In this document: piece by piece, positions 1 to 9,257 of the stretch | Position numbering within the stretch: position 1 is the first letter of the stretch | Layout: each line of letters begins with the position of its first letter | Assembly: GCF_030816855.1 (NCBI RefSeq) | Contig: NZ_JAUSYK010000001.1 | Coordinates: forward strand, 2,108,001 to 2,172,000 | DNA: 64,000 bases | Direction: 5' to 3' | Source of the DNA: Arthrobacter sp. B3I4 | Lineage (GTDB): Bacteria > Actinomycetota > Actinomycetes > Actinomycetales > Micrococcaceae | The notes under the pieces: generated by a model | The model's database searches: none | The model's input: the letters and a program-made list of their open reading frames with translations, nothing else | What the model was told of the DNA's origin: nothing | Position numbers and translations under genes: made by a program

Positions 1-1155
1 CTCCAGCTGCACGGCGTGACGGTGGACAAGGACCCGGTCACCGGGGACCTGACCCTGGACCCCACGAATGCGAAGACCGCCTCGCACACGGCCATTGACG
101 CGCACGCCGGCGATTCGCGCATCCCGATCCTGTTGTGCGGACCCTTGATCCACGCCATCGGTGAAGCGTTCATCCCGGACCTCGGTGGCTGCAAGATCGG
201 TGACCGCCCGATCGACTACCACCTCAACGTGCTGCGCCAGTTCGGCGCCGTCGTGGAGAAGCGCCCGGGCGGGATCCACATTTCCGCGCCCGGCGGCCTC
301 AAGGGTGCCAAGATCGCCCTGCCCTACCCGTCCGTCGGCGCGACCGAGCAGGTCCTGCTCAGCGCCACCCGCGCCGAGGGAATCACGGAACTGTCCGGCG
401 CGGCCACCGAACCGGAAATCGTCGACCTCATCGCCGTGCTGCAGAAGATGGGCGCCATCATCAGCGTCCAGACCGACCGCACTATCCGCATCGAGGGCGT
501 CCAGGACCTGGGCGGCTACAACCACCGGGCCCTGTCCGACCGCAACGAGTCGGCGTCCTGGGCCTCCGCAGCCCTGGTGACCCGCGGCGACATCTTCGTA
601 GAAGGCGCCACCCAGCGCGACATGATGACGTTCCTGAACACCTACCGCAAGGTGGGCGGCGGCATGGACATCCGCGACGATGGCATCCGCTTCTACCACC
701 CGGGCGGCAAACTCAGCCCGCTGGTCCTCGAAACGGATGTGCACCCCGGGTTCATGACCGACTGGCAGCAGCCGCTCGTCGTGGCTCTGACGCAGGCGGA
801 GGGCGTGTCGATCGTGCACGAGACCGTCTACGAAAACCGCTTCGGCTTTACCGACGCCCTGATCCGCATGGGGGCCAACATTCAGGTCCACCGCGAGTGC
901 CTTGGCAGTGTCCCGTGCCGCTTTGGCCAGCGGAACTTCCTGCACTCGGCGGTCATCTCCGGCCCTACCCAGCTCAAAGGCACCGACATCGACGTCCCGG
1001 ACCTGCGCGGCGGCTTCAGCCACCTGATCGCAGCCCTGGCCGCCACGGGCACCTCGCGTGTCACCGGTATCGACATCATCAACCGCGGCTACGAGCGGTT
1101 CACTGAAAAGCTCGCCGGCCTGGGCGCCGATTTCGACATTACGTCGGCGCGGTAG
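1..1155 (+). CDS. murA: UDP-N-acetylglucosamine 1-carboxyvinyltransferase (MurA), 5' end outside window
   Basis: MurA transfers enolpyruvate from PEP to UDP-GlcNAc, the first committed step of peptidoglycan synthesis in the cytoplasm. The frame is open from base 1, and about 384 of the usual 420-450 residues are present, so the N-terminus lies upstream of the window. The active-site loop reads GGCKIGDRP, with the catalytic cysteine codon at 190-192. This is the fosfomycin-sensitive Cys form, not the Asp form of mycobacteria. Later conserved stretches include RIPILLCGP and DLRGGFSHL. The gene ends with TAG, 10 bases before plsC, and heads a run of envelope genes (plsC, gpsA, ddl). The GTG at base 16 is internal. 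Confidence 0.95.
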   Translation, partial: LQLHGVTVDKDPVTGDLTLDPTNAKTASHTAIDAHAGDSRIPILLCGPLIHAIGEAFIPDLGGCKIGDRPIDYHLNVLRQFGAVVEKRPGGIHISAPGGLKGAKIALPYPSVGATEQVLLSATRAEGITELSGAATEPEIVDLIAVLQKMGAIISVQTDRTIRIEGVQDLGGYNHRALSDRNESASWASAALVTRGDIFVEGATQRDMMTFLNTYRKVGGGMDIRDDGIRFYHPGGKLSPLVLETDVHPGFMTDWQQPLVVALTQAEGVSIVHETVYENRFGFTDALIRMGANIQVHRECLGSVPCRFGQRNFLHSAVISGPTQLKGTDIDVPDLRGGFSHLIAALAATGTSRVTGIDIINRGYERFTEKLAGLGADFDITSAR

Positions 1156-1165
1156 CGGGGACGAC

Positions 1166-1993
1166 GTGAAGGAAACGGCCAAGAGCCACGTCACCTTTGT
1201 CATCGTCGCCGGCATCGTCCGGCCGGTGATGAACCTGCTGATGAACAAGAAGTGGGAAGGCCTGGAAAAGCTCCCCGCCGGCGGGTTCATCGCGGTGCCC
1301 AACCATTGCACGGAGATCGACCCGCTGGTGATCGGGCACATGCTCTACAACCAGCAGCGGATGCCGCACTTCCTGGCCAAGGGCAGCCTCTTCAAGGTCC
1401 CGGTCCTCCGGTCTGTGCTGCGTAACACCAAGCAGATTCCGGTGGAACGCTCGACGGCGGGAGCCAACCGTTCGTTGCAGGTCGCCAAGGAAGTCGTGGA
1501 TGAAGGCGGCGCCATCATCATCTACCCCGAGGGAACGCTGACCCGCGATCCGGAGCTGTGGCCGATGAAGGGCCACACCGGGGCGGCCCGGATGGCGCTG
1601 GAGAGCGGTATCCCGGTCGTCCCGATGGCCCACTGGGGAGCGCATGAGGTCTTCCCGCGCTACGCCAAGCGGTTCCACGTCTTTCCCCGGAAGACCTCAC
1701 GCGTGCTCGTCGGTGATCCGGTGGACCTGAGCGCCTTCGCCGGCCGGCCGCTGGACCGGGCGACGCTGGCAGAGGCGACGAACGTCATCATGGAAGCCAT
1801 CACGGAGCTGCTGGCGACCCTGCGCGGGGAGCAGCCGCCGCTCTTGCGGTGGGATCCGGCAGCGCACAACCAGTCCACCCACGGTCGCTTCATGGAGCGC
1901 GGTGGCAGTGCTCCCGGCGGTGGCGCCGACAGGGCCCCCGGCGGGGTTTTCGACGGCGGTCCGGTTGACGGCGCGCCGGACGGCGCCAAGTGA
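1166..1993 (+). CDS. plsC: 1-acyl-sn-glycerol-3-phosphate acyltransferase (PlsC family)
   Basis: This 275-residue protein should acylate lysophosphatidic acid to phosphatidic acid at the inner membrane face. The family's catalytic NHx4D box is present as NHCTEID (residues 46-52), and the EGT box as YPEGTLTRD (from residue 120). A VVPMAHWG stretch follows. Residues 10-25 are hydrophobic. The start is GTG at 1166, because the open frame further upstream only shadows murA and a GGGG run lies just before the codon. The last 35 residues are a Gly/Ala/Pro-rich tail of low complexity, which is unlikely to be catalytic. The stop overlaps the gpsA start as GTGA, suggesting coupled translation. Substrate specificity is inferred from the family. 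Confidence 0.88.
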   Translation: MKETAKSHVTFVIVAGIVRPVMNLLMNKKWEGLEKLPAGGFIAVPNHCTEIDPLVIGHMLYNQQRMPHFLAKGSLFKVPVLRSVLRNTKQIPVERSTAGANRSLQVAKEVVDEGGAIIIYPEGTLTRDPELWPMKGHTGAARMALESGIPVVPMAHWGAHEVFPRYAKRFHVFPRKTSRVLVGDPVDLSAFAGRPLDRATLAEATNVIMEAITELLATLRGEQPPLLRWDPAAHNQSTHGRFMERGGSAPGGGADRAPGGVFDGGPVDGAPDGAK

Positions 1994-3051
1994 CGGCTGG
2001 ACCCGCGGGTCCGGACGCCACCGGCTCGGCGCTGCGCGTTGCCGTGCTCGGCGCCGGCTCCTGGGGGACCACCTTCGCGAGGATCCTCGCCGACGCAGCA
2101 ACTGCGTCCGGGGTTGAGCGGAGCATCCGCGTCTGGGGCCGCCGCGCCGCCGTCGTGGACCAGATTAATGCCGAGCACCGCAACGAGCAGTACCTCAAAG
2201 GTATCGCTCTGCCGGAAAGCATCACCGCTTCCACTGACGTGGCTGAAGTCCTTGACGGCGCCGACCTGGTGGTCCTGGCGGTTCCCGCCCAGACCCTGCG
2301 GCCGCAGCTGCGCGAGTGGAAGGGCCTGATCGGGCCGGACGCGCTCGTCGCGTCCCTGATGAAGGGCCTTGAACTGCACTCCGACGCGCGGATGAGTGAA
2401 GTCATCTGTGAGGAGCTGGTCATCCCCGCCGACCGCGTGGCCGTGGTCTCGGGGCCCAATCTCGCGATGGAAATTGCGCGCGAGGAGCCGACTGCCTCCG
2501 TGGTGGCCTGCTCGGACGCTGTCGCGGCGGGCTGGATGGCACGCAGCTGCACCGCCCCCTACTTCCGCCCCTACACGACGTCGGACGTGGTGGGCGTCGA
2601 AATCGGTGGCATCGTCAAGAACATCATCGCCCTCGCCGTCGGCATCTGCGAAGGCAAGGAAATGGGCGACAACACCAAGGCCTCCGTGATCACCCGGGGC
2701 CTCGCGGAGACTTCCCGGCTGACCCTCGCCCTCGGCGGGGAGGCCCGCACCATGGCAGGGCTGGCGGGTCTCGGCGACCTGGTCGCCACCTGTTCCTCGG
2801 CACTGTCACGCAACCACACCGCCGGCCGGCTGTTCGGTACCGGGCTGAGCCTGGACCAGGTCACCGCCAAAATGACGCAGACCGCCGAAGGCATCAAATC
2901 GGCGCAGGCCGTGCATGAGCTCGCTGGCAAGCTGGGCGTGGAAATGCCCATCACCGCCGCCGTCGTCGCCGTGCTGGCCGGAAAACTGTCCGTAGACCAA
3001 CTGGGGCCGCTGCTGCTGTCCCGGGACCTGAAATCCGAAGGCGATTACTAA
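1990..3051 (+). CDS. gpsA: Glycerol-3-phosphate dehydrogenase [NAD(P)+]
   Basis: GpsA reduces dihydroxyacetone phosphate to sn-glycerol-3-phosphate for phospholipid synthesis. The dinucleotide-binding motif GAGSWGT starts at residue 21. The C-terminal domain carries EIGGIVKN with the conserved lysine at residue 210, followed by GDNTKASVITRG. Its 353 residues are slightly longer than usual because of a short N-terminal extension before the first beta strand. The GTG start overlaps the plsC stop by 4 bp, and ddl begins 2 bp after the stop. The trio plsC-gpsA-ddl therefore looks like one transcription unit linking phospholipid and peptidoglycan precursor supply. Confidence 0.95.
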   Translation: MTAGPAGPDATGSALRVAVLGAGSWGTTFARILADAATASGVERSIRVWGRRAAVVDQINAEHRNEQYLKGIALPESITASTDVAEVLDGADLVVLAVPAQTLRPQLREWKGLIGPDALVASLMKGLELHSDARMSEVICEELVIPADRVAVVSGPNLAMEIAREEPTASVVACSDAVAAGWMARSCTAPYFRPYTTSDVVGVEIGGIVKNIIALAVGICEGKEMGDNTKASVITRGLAETSRLTLALGGEARTMAGLAGLGDLVATCSSALSRNHTAGRLFGTGLSLDQVTAKMTQTAEGIKSAQAVHELAGKLGVEMPITAAVVAVLAGKLSVDQLGPLLLSRDLKSEGDY

Positions 3052-3053
3052 CA

Positions 3054-4202
3054 GTGTCGGAAAAGAACTTGACTCCAGAGCCCCAGTCCGGCCGAGCCCG
3101 GCCCCGGGTTGCGGTGCTCTTTGGCGGCCGCTCCAGCGAGCACGCGGTCAGCTGCGTCACGGCTGCCGGCGTGCTCGGCGCGATCGACCAGGCGAAGTAT
3201 GAGGTGATCCCGATCGGGATCGCCAAGACCGGCCAGTGGGTTCTGGCCTCCGGGGACACCCGGGAATGGTCCCTGTCCGCCTCGTCACTTCCCGAGGTTG
3301 CGCCGTCGGATCAGACCGTGACCCTGGCCGAGATCGGCGGCGAGCACCAGCTGATCGTGGCCGCGCCCAACCAGGTCCCGCAGGAGCTCGGCACCGTCGA
3401 CGTCGTCTTCCCCCTGCTGCACGGACCGTTCGGCGAGGACGGGACCATCCAGGGCCTCCTGGAACTCTCCGACACCCGCTACGTCGGTGCAGGCGTCCTG
3501 GCCTCCGCCGTCGGCATGGACAAGCACTACATGAAGGTCGTTTTCGAGTCCGCCGGGCTCCGGGTCGGCCCGTACATTGCGGTAACCGACCGGCAGTGGC
3601 TCACCGATCCGGAGCTGGTCCGCAAGCGCGTGGACGCCTTGGGCTTCCCGGTCTTCGTCAAGCCGGCGCGGGCCGGTTCCTCCATGGGCATCTCCAAGGT
3701 GGATTCGCTCGAGCAGTTGGACGCCGCCATCGAGGCCGCCCGGCAGCACGACCCTAAACTCGTCATCGAGGCAGGCATCGTCGGCCGGGAAATCGAATGC
3801 GCCGTGCTGGAGGGCCGGGGAACGGACGCTCCGCGCACCTCAATGCCGGGCGAGATTTCCGTCGCCGGCGGGGGCCACGTCTTCTACGACTTCAACGCCA
3901 AATATGTCGAGGACGACGCCGCGGCGCTGAGCTGCCCGGCCGACCTCCCCGAAGAGGCCATCATCCGGGTCCGCGAGCTCGCCGCGGTCGCTTTTGACGC
4001 AGTCGGCGCCGAGGGCCTGAGCCGGGTGGACTTCTTCTACACGCCCGAGGGCGAGCTGATCATCAACGAGATCAACACCATGCCCGGATTTACGCCCAAG
4101 AGCATGTACCCGCAGATGTGGAAGGCCTCCGGGCTGGGCTACGCGGACCTGATCGACGAACTGATCTATCTGGCCCTGCACCGCAGGACCGGTCTGCGCT
4201 AG
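3054..4202 (+). CDS. ddl: D-alanine--D-alanine ligase
   Basis: Ddl joins two D-alanines with ATP to make the peptidoglycan dipeptide terminus. It is an ATP-grasp enzyme of 382 residues. The N-terminal signature GGRSSEHAVS starts at residue 24, and the metal/phosphate-binding end of the fold appears as EINTMPGFT. Other conserved blocks are PLLHGPFGEDGTIQG and KPARAGSSMGISKV. The GTG start lies 2 bp after the gpsA stop. The gene ends 48 bp from the convergent DUF3515 gene. I see no strong terminator in that short gap. Confidence 0.95.
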   Translation: MSEKNLTPEPQSGRARPRVAVLFGGRSSEHAVSCVTAAGVLGAIDQAKYEVIPIGIAKTGQWVLASGDTREWSLSASSLPEVAPSDQTVTLAEIGGEHQLIVAAPNQVPQELGTVDVVFPLLHGPFGEDGTIQGLLELSDTRYVGAGVLASAVGMDKHYMKVVFESAGLRVGPYIAVTDRQWLTDPELVRKRVDALGFPVFVKPARAGSSMGISKVDSLEQLDAAIEAARQHDPKLVIEAGIVGREIECAVLEGRGTDAPRTSMPGEISVAGGGHVFYDFNAKYVEDDAAALSCPADLPEEAIIRVRELAAVAFDAVGAEGLSRVDFFYTPEGELIINEINTMPGFTPKSMYPQMWKASGLGYADLIDELIYLALHRRTGLR

Positions 4203-4250
4203 TCCCCACCGGCACCCTAACCTCGCTCCGCTTCGGCCAGGGAACCCGGC

Positions 4251-4754
4251 CTACTGGCCCGTCGGCAGGGTTGCGGCGTCCGACAGGCCTACGCAGTTCC
4301 GCACGGCCTTCACCTTGCCGGCGGCATTGGCGAGTTCGGCGAGGACCGTTGCCGAACTGATCTTGTTGGGGTCCATCAGGATCTCCGTGGCCGGTTCGCG
4401 CCCATAGGTGGTCAGCGTCCACACCGGGTCGCCCTCCTTGATCACCCAGTCGACGCCGTTGACGCTGACGCAGCGGTCTGTTGTGGGGCCGGGCACATTG
4501 ACGCCGCACCGCAACACCACCAGCGAGGGATCACCCCATGCCGCCGTCGCTTGGCTGTTGGTTTTGCGCAGTTTGGCTTCGCCGATGCTGTCCGGCAGCG
4601 CGACCATCATCGGCGCGCACGCCGCGTTCGCCGCATCCTTGGCGGGCGGGACGTCAACGGCGGGGGAGCAGCCGCTGAGCGCGAGCCCGACGGCAGCTGC
4701 GGCGGCACCTAAGCGAAGCGGGCGGAGGAAACCGGTGGGGCGGTGCTGCTGCAT
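4251..4754 (-). CDS. DUF3515 family lipoprotein
   Basis: A 167-residue predicted lipoprotein of the actinobacterial DUF3515 family, with no established biochemical role. The N-terminus has two arginines, a hydrophobic run and an LALSGC lipobox with the lipidation cysteine near residue 29, so the mature protein should be anchored to the outer membrane face. Two further conserved cysteines are visible in the VLRCGV and DRCVSV stretches, and another in RNCVGL. It is a single minus-strand gene between ddl and thiL, divergent from thiL. Its position beside ddl and thiL is common in actinobacteria according to my recollection of the family, which I cannot verify here. Confidence 0.82.
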   Translation of the reverse strand: MQQHRPTGFLRPLRLGAAAAAVGLALSGCSPAVDVPPAKDAANAACAPMMVALPDSIGEAKLRKTNSQATAAWGDPSLVVLRCGVNVPGPTTDRCVSVNGVDWVIKEGDPVWTLTTYGREPATEILMDPNKISSATVLAELANAAGKVKAVRNCVGLSDAATLPTGQ

Positions 4755-4842
4755 CCATCCAGCCTATCCCGGCGGGAGCGCGCGGCCGGACGCCGCCGTC
4801 ATCCTCGTCGCCGCTGTCAGCCTTGGGCGGTAGCGTAGGGCT

Positions 4843-5904
4843 GTGCTTGAACCCGGAACCCCCAAACCGCAGGACCCCTCGCCGCAAAACCGAGCCCCGC
4901 TCACCGTCGCCGAGCTGTCCGAAGGTGAGCTGCTCGAACGCATCTTCCCCCGGCTGCACGGCGGGGAGAAGAGCACGCTGCTGCTCGGCCCCGGCGACGA
5001 CGCTGCCATCGTCGCGGCGCCCGACGGCCGCACCGTGATCAGCATCGACACGCAGGTGGCGGACCAGGACTTCCGGCTGGAGTGGAACAACGGCTACCGG
5101 ACCTCCGGCTACGACGTTGGCTGGAAAGCCGCCGCCCAGAACCTCAGCGACATCAACGCCATGGGTGCCCGCGCCACCTCCCTGGTCGTCAGCCTGACGA
5201 TGCCGCCGGAAACCCCCGTGTCCTGGGTGGAGGGCTTCGCCGACGGGCTCGGCGCCGGCATCCGCGAGCTCGGCGCGCCCAACTGCGCCGTTGCCGGCGG
5301 GGACTTGGGCCGCGGCCGTGAACTGGCCGTCAGTGTCGCCATCCTCGGCACCCTCGACGGGCACGACCCGGTGCTGCGCTCCGGCGCCCGCCCCGGGGAC
5401 ACCCTGGCCCTCGCCGGCACCGTCGGGCGCGCGGCCGCCGGACTGGCCCTGCTGGAATCCGCCACCCCGGTGGCCTCGCTCAGCAAAGAACAGCGGGACC
5501 TGATGGACACCCAGTGCCGGCCCCGGCCGCCGCTCGCCGCCGGTCCGCTGGCCCGCGACGCCGGCGCCACCGCCCTGATGGACATCTCCGACGGCCTGGT
5601 CCGGGACGGGAAACGGATGGCCGCGGCCAGCCGAGCTGTGCTCAACCTGGACCCGGCTGCGCTCAAGGACCTCGGCGCGCCGCTGCAGCCGGCCGCCTCC
5701 CTGCTGGGCACGGATCCGCTGGGCTGGGTGCTCGGCGGTGGTGAGGACCACGGCCTGCTCGCGGCCTTTCCGCCGGACGTTCAGCTGCCATCCGGGTTCA
5801 CTGCGATAGGCTCGGTAGAGGCCCTTGCACCAACGGACAGCACGGGCGTGACGATAGCGGGCCAGCCCGCTGACACTGTCGGATGGGATCACTTTGCAGA
5901 CTAA
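4843..5904 (+). CDS. thiL: Thiamine-monophosphate kinase
   Basis: ThiL phosphorylates thiamine monophosphate to the active cofactor thiamine diphosphate. It belongs to the PurM/HypE-like fold. The metal/phosphate-binding GPGDDAAIV starts at residue 49, followed by TSGYDVGWKAAAQNLSD, GGDLGRG and MDISDGL. It has 353 residues including about 20 extra at the N-terminus, rich in Pro. The GTG at 4843 is taken as the start, since no better initiation codon lies before the conserved SEGELLERI stretch. The following DAK2 gene starts inside the last codons of thiL. ThDP made by this enzyme is the cofactor of AceE, encoded 53 kb away. Confidence 0.92.
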   Translation: MLEPGTPKPQDPSPQNRAPLTVAELSEGELLERIFPRLHGGEKSTLLLGPGDDAAIVAAPDGRTVISIDTQVADQDFRLEWNNGYRTSGYDVGWKAAAQNLSDINAMGARATSLVVSLTMPPETPVSWVEGFADGLGAGIRELGAPNCAVAGGDLGRGRELAVSVAILGTLDGHDPVLRSGARPGDTLALAGTVGRAAAGLALLESATPVASLSKEQRDLMDTQCRPRPPLAAGPLARDAGATALMDISDGLVRDGKRMAAASRAVLNLDPAALKDLGAPLQPAASLLGTDPLGWVLGGGEDHGLLAAFPPDVQLPSGFTAIGSVEALAPTDSTGVTIAGQPADTVGWDHFAD

Positions 5905-6997
5905 AATTGCCGCCAACGCGCAAGCGATGAAGCGGTGGTTGGGCAAGGCAGAAACGACGCTCGGAAACCACAGCGACCGCCTGAACGCCATCAACATTTT
6001 CCCCGTTGCAGACGGCGACACCGGCACGAACCTGTACCTCACGGTCCGCGCTGCCGCCCGGGCGCTCCAGGACGTTCCCACCGACACCACTGTCCTTCCC
6101 CAGTTGACCCCGGGCATGCAACTGCACGAGGTGGACCCGCCCGCGCCCGCGCAGAACGACGTCGGCGCGCTACTGGCAAGGGCAGGCCAAGCCGCGATCG
6201 AGCAGGCCCGCGGCAACTCCGGCACGCTCTTCGCCGTGTTCCTGTGCGCAGTCGCCGAACCCCTGGCAGGCCACCCCCGGCTTAGCTCGCCGCTGCTCGC
6301 CGCGGCCCTGAACCGTGCGCAGATCCGGGCCTGGTCCGCGCTAAGTGACCCGGTGCCCGGCACCATGCTCTCGGTCATGGAGGCGGCCGCCCGCGCCGCC
6401 GCCGCCGTGGACGCCGAGCACAACGGCGACGACAGCAACCACACGCTGGGCCTGGCCCTCGACGCGGCCGTCGATGCCGCCCTGGCCGCGGTGGTGCACA
6501 CCGAGGACCAGCTCGAAGCGCTGAACACCGCCCACGTGGTGGACGCCGGCGGCGTCGGCATGCTCCTGGTCCTGGACTGCCTGCGCTCGGCCGTGCTCGG
6601 CGAGGAGCTCCAGGACCAGCTGCTGGACGGCCTGCACGGCTACGACGTCCAGGCCCCGCACATCCACACCGGCATGCCGCGGGATGAGGGCGTGGAGGTC
6701 ATGTGCACCATCGCGCTGTCTCCGCTGGATGCCGCCACCATGCGGCAGCGGCTCGACGAGCTGGGGGAGTCCGTCATCATGAGCCAGGTCGGCGGCACCG
6801 CGGACGCCGACGGCGCCTACCGCTGGCGGGTCCATGTCCACGTGCCCGACGCCGCCCCCGCCGTCGCGCTGATCCGGTCCCTGGGCGAGCCTTCGGACAT
6901 CAACGTCAGCGACCTGGCCCTGCCCAGGGAGCCCCAAGACCCCTCGGACGCTTCCGATGCCGGCCTCAGCACAGACCTCGACGGACATGGACGCTGA
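5894..6997 (+). CDS. DAK2 domain protein, compact FakA/YloV-like kinase
   Basis: The N-terminal two thirds is a DAK2 (dihydroxyacetone-kinase-like ATP-binding) domain. The metal-binding aspartates sit in FPVADGDTGTN (D40, D42), and RGNSGT follows. The C-terminal part resembles the end of FakA/YloV proteins (RLDELGESVIMSQVGG, then RVHVHVPD). In Firmicutes FakA phosphorylates fatty acids bound to FakB. At 367 residues this version lacks much of the roughly 550-residue family length, so fatty acid kinase activity is uncertain. The TTG start at 5894 overlaps thiL by 11 bp, and recG begins inside the 3' end. The order thiL-DAK2-recG-rsmD is a frequent actinobacterial arrangement. Confidence 0.8.
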   Translation: MQTKIAANAQAMKRWLGKAETTLGNHSDRLNAINIFPVADGDTGTNLYLTVRAAARALQDVPTDTTVLPQLTPGMQLHEVDPPAPAQNDVGALLARAGQAAIEQARGNSGTLFAVFLCAVAEPLAGHPRLSSPLLAAALNRAQIRAWSALSDPVPGTMLSVMEAAARAAAAVDAEHNGDDSNHTLGLALDAAVDAALAAVVHTEDQLEALNTAHVVDAGGVGMLLVLDCLRSAVLGEELQDQLLDGLHGYDVQAPHIHTGMPRDEGVEVMCTIALSPLDAATMRQRLDELGESVIMSQVGGTADADGAYRWRVHVHVPDAAPAVALIRSLGEPSDINVSDLALPREPQDPSDASDAGLSTDLDGHGR

Positions 6998-9221
6998 ACT
7001 TGAAGTAGGCCTCGAGCGCCGGATCGGTAAGCGCTCCGCGGCCGTCATCGAAAAGCACCTCGGCATCACCACTGTCGGCGGGCTGCTGAACCACTTCCCG
7101 CGCCGCTACATGAACCGCGGGGAGCTGACCCCCATCAGCGAGGTCCCGCTGGATGAGGAAGTTACCCTGATCGCCCGGGTGGTCTCGAGCAGCACCCGCC
7201 CCATGCGTGCCCGCAAGGGTTCGCTGACCGATGTCGTGATCTCGGACGACGTCGCGGCCCCCGGCTCCGGCGTGCCCGGTACCCTCAAGGTCAGCTTTTT
7301 CAACGGCCACCGCGCCAGGGCCGAGCTGTTACCGGGCCGGCGTGCCCTGTTCTCCGGCAAGATCACCCGCTACAACAACGCCCTGAGCCTCACCAACCCC
7401 CAATACGAGCTGCTGGACGAGGACCCGGACATCCCCGGCAAGGACCCGGAAAAGCTCGCCGCCATGCCCATCCCCGTGTACCCGGCCACCGCCAAGCTGA
7501 CCAGCTGGGCCATCCGGAAGGTCATCGCCGCACTCCTGGAAACAGCGGACCTGGCCGCCGTGCCGGACCCGCTCCCGGACGCCATTGCTGCCCGGGAGAA
7601 GTTCCTCTCCGTCGCCGATGCGTACCGGCTGATCCACGCCCCGGAATCGCCGGCGGACTGGCGGCGCGCCCGGGACCGCTTCCGCTACCAGGAAGCCCTG
7701 GTGCTGCAGTCTGCCCTGGCCCGCCGCCGTGCCCAGCTGGCCGCCGAGGACGCCACCGCCCGCCGCCCGGTGGCCGAGGGCCTGCTGGCCGCCTTCGACC
7801 AGCAGCTGCCCTTCACCCTGACGGCCGGCCAGGCCGCCGTCGGGAAGACCCTAGCCGAGGAACTGGCGCTGGATTCCCCAATGAACCGGCTGCTGCAGGG
7901 CGAGGTCGGCTCCGGTAAGACCATCGTGGCCCTGCGGGCGATGCTGCAAGTGGTCGACGCCGGGGGACAGGCCGCGCTGCTGGCCCCCACCGAGGTCCTC
8001 GCCGCCCAGCACTTCGAGTCGATCCGGCGCACGCTCGGCCCGCTCTCCCGCGACGGGCTGCTCGGCGGGCTCGGACCGGACTCCGTCCAGGTCACGCTGC
8101 TGACCGGCTCCATGCCCACCGCCGCCCGGAAACAGGCGATGCTGGACGCCGCGTCCGGCACAGCCGGGATCGTCATCGGCACCCACGCCCTGCTCAGCGA
8201 GAACGTGTCGTTCTACGACCTCGGCCTGATTGTGGTGGACGAACAGCACCGTTTCGGCGTCGAACAGCGCGACGCGCTCCGGGCCAAGGCCAGCAGGCCG
8301 CCCCACCTGCTGGTCATGACCGCCACTCCCATCCCGCGGACCGTGGCCATGACGGTCTTCGGCGACCTGGAAACCTCGGTGCTGGACGAACTGCCCGCCG
8401 GCCGCGCCCCGATCTCCACGCACGTGGTGGGACTCGCCGAGCACCCCGCCTGGGCCACCCGGATCTGGTCCCGCTCCCGTGAGGAAATCAAGGCCGGCCA
8501 CCAGGTGTACGTGGTCTGCCCCAAGATCGGCGCCGACGACGACGGCGACTTCAGCCCCGGCGAGGCCGAGCCCACGGACGCGGACCTCGCCGAGACCGGC
8601 GCCCGCGAACTCGCCTCGGTGACCGGCGTCGTCGAACTGCTCCGGGACGAACCGGCACTTGCCGGCGTGCCGGTGGCGCCGCTGCACGGCCGCCAGGACC
8701 CCGCGCTGAAGTCCGAAACCATGGCCTCCTTCACCGCCAACCAGACCAAGCTGCTGGTCTCCACCACGGTGATCGAAGTCGGGGTGGACGTGCACAACGC
8801 CACCCTGATGGTCATCCTGGACGCTGACCGGTTCGGCATCTCCCAGCTCCACCAGCTCCGCGGCCGGGTGGGCCGCGGCGGCCTCCCCGGAACGTGCCTG
8901 CTGGTCACCACCCTTGAGCCCGGGCATCCCAGCCGGCGGCGGCTGGACGCAGTGGCTGCCACCACCGACGGCTTCGCACTCTCACAGGAAGACCTCAAAC
9001 TCCGCCGCGAGGGCGACATCCTGGGCGCGTCCCAATCCGGCGGCCGGTCAACGCTGAAGCTGTTGCGGGTTCTCGAACACGAGGACATCATCGCCAGGGC
9101 CCGGCAGGACGCCCAGGCGATCGTCGGCGCGGACCCGGAGCTGGCCCGCCAGTCGGCCCTCGCCGCCGCCATCGAGGATTACCTCAACCCGGAAAAGGAG
9201 GCGTTCCTTGAACGCGGCTAA
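6987..9221 (+). CDS. recG: ATP-dependent DNA helicase RecG
   Basis: RecG remodels stalled replication forks and Holliday junctions. The protein has an N-terminal wedge/OB region (residues about 1-260), then superfamily 2 helicase motifs: Walker A GEVGSGKT from residue 305, motif II DEQH from residue 418, TATPIPRT, and motif VI QLRGRVGRGG. Length is about 744 residues, close to other actinobacterial RecGs. I start at ATG 6987, which overlaps the DAK2 stop by 11 bp. An ATG at 6957 would add ten residues and cannot be excluded, as neither has a strong ribosome-binding site. The gene is followed by rsmD after 36 bp. Confidence 0.93.
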   Translation: MDAELEVGLERRIGKRSAAVIEKHLGITTVGGLLNHFPRRYMNRGELTPISEVPLDEEVTLIARVVSSSTRPMRARKGSLTDVVISDDVAAPGSGVPGTLKVSFFNGHRARAELLPGRRALFSGKITRYNNALSLTNPQYELLDEDPDIPGKDPEKLAAMPIPVYPATAKLTSWAIRKVIAALLETADLAAVPDPLPDAIAAREKFLSVADAYRLIHAPESPADWRRARDRFRYQEALVLQSALARRRAQLAAEDATARRPVAEGLLAAFDQQLPFTLTAGQAAVGKTLAEELALDSPMNRLLQGEVGSGKTIVALRAMLQVVDAGGQAALLAPTEVLAAQHFESIRRTLGPLSRDGLLGGLGPDSVQVTLLTGSMPTAARKQAMLDAASGTAGIVIGTHALLSENVSFYDLGLIVVDEQHRFGVEQRDALRAKASRPPHLLVMTATPIPRTVAMTVFGDLETSVLDELPAGRAPISTHVVGLAEHPAWATRIWSRSREEIKAGHQVYVVCPKIGADDDGDFSPGEAEPTDADLAETGARELASVTGVVELLRDEPALAGVPVAPLHGRQDPALKSETMASFTANQTKLLVSTTVIEVGVDVHNATLMVILDADRFGISQLHQLRGRVGRGGLPGTCLLVTTLEPGHPSRRRLDAVAATTDGFALSQEDLKLRREGDILGASQSGGRSTLKLLRVLEHEDIIARARQDAQAIVGADPELARQSALAAAIEDYLNPEKEAFLERG

Positions 9222-9257
9222 AACGAACGGGACTGCACCGGCGGAACGGACTGCATT

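Noticed and set aside
4654..6561. A 635-codon minus-strand frame across thiL and the DAK2 gene
   Set aside because: It is low-complexity Ser/Ala/Gly sequence, antisense to two genes with clear motifs.
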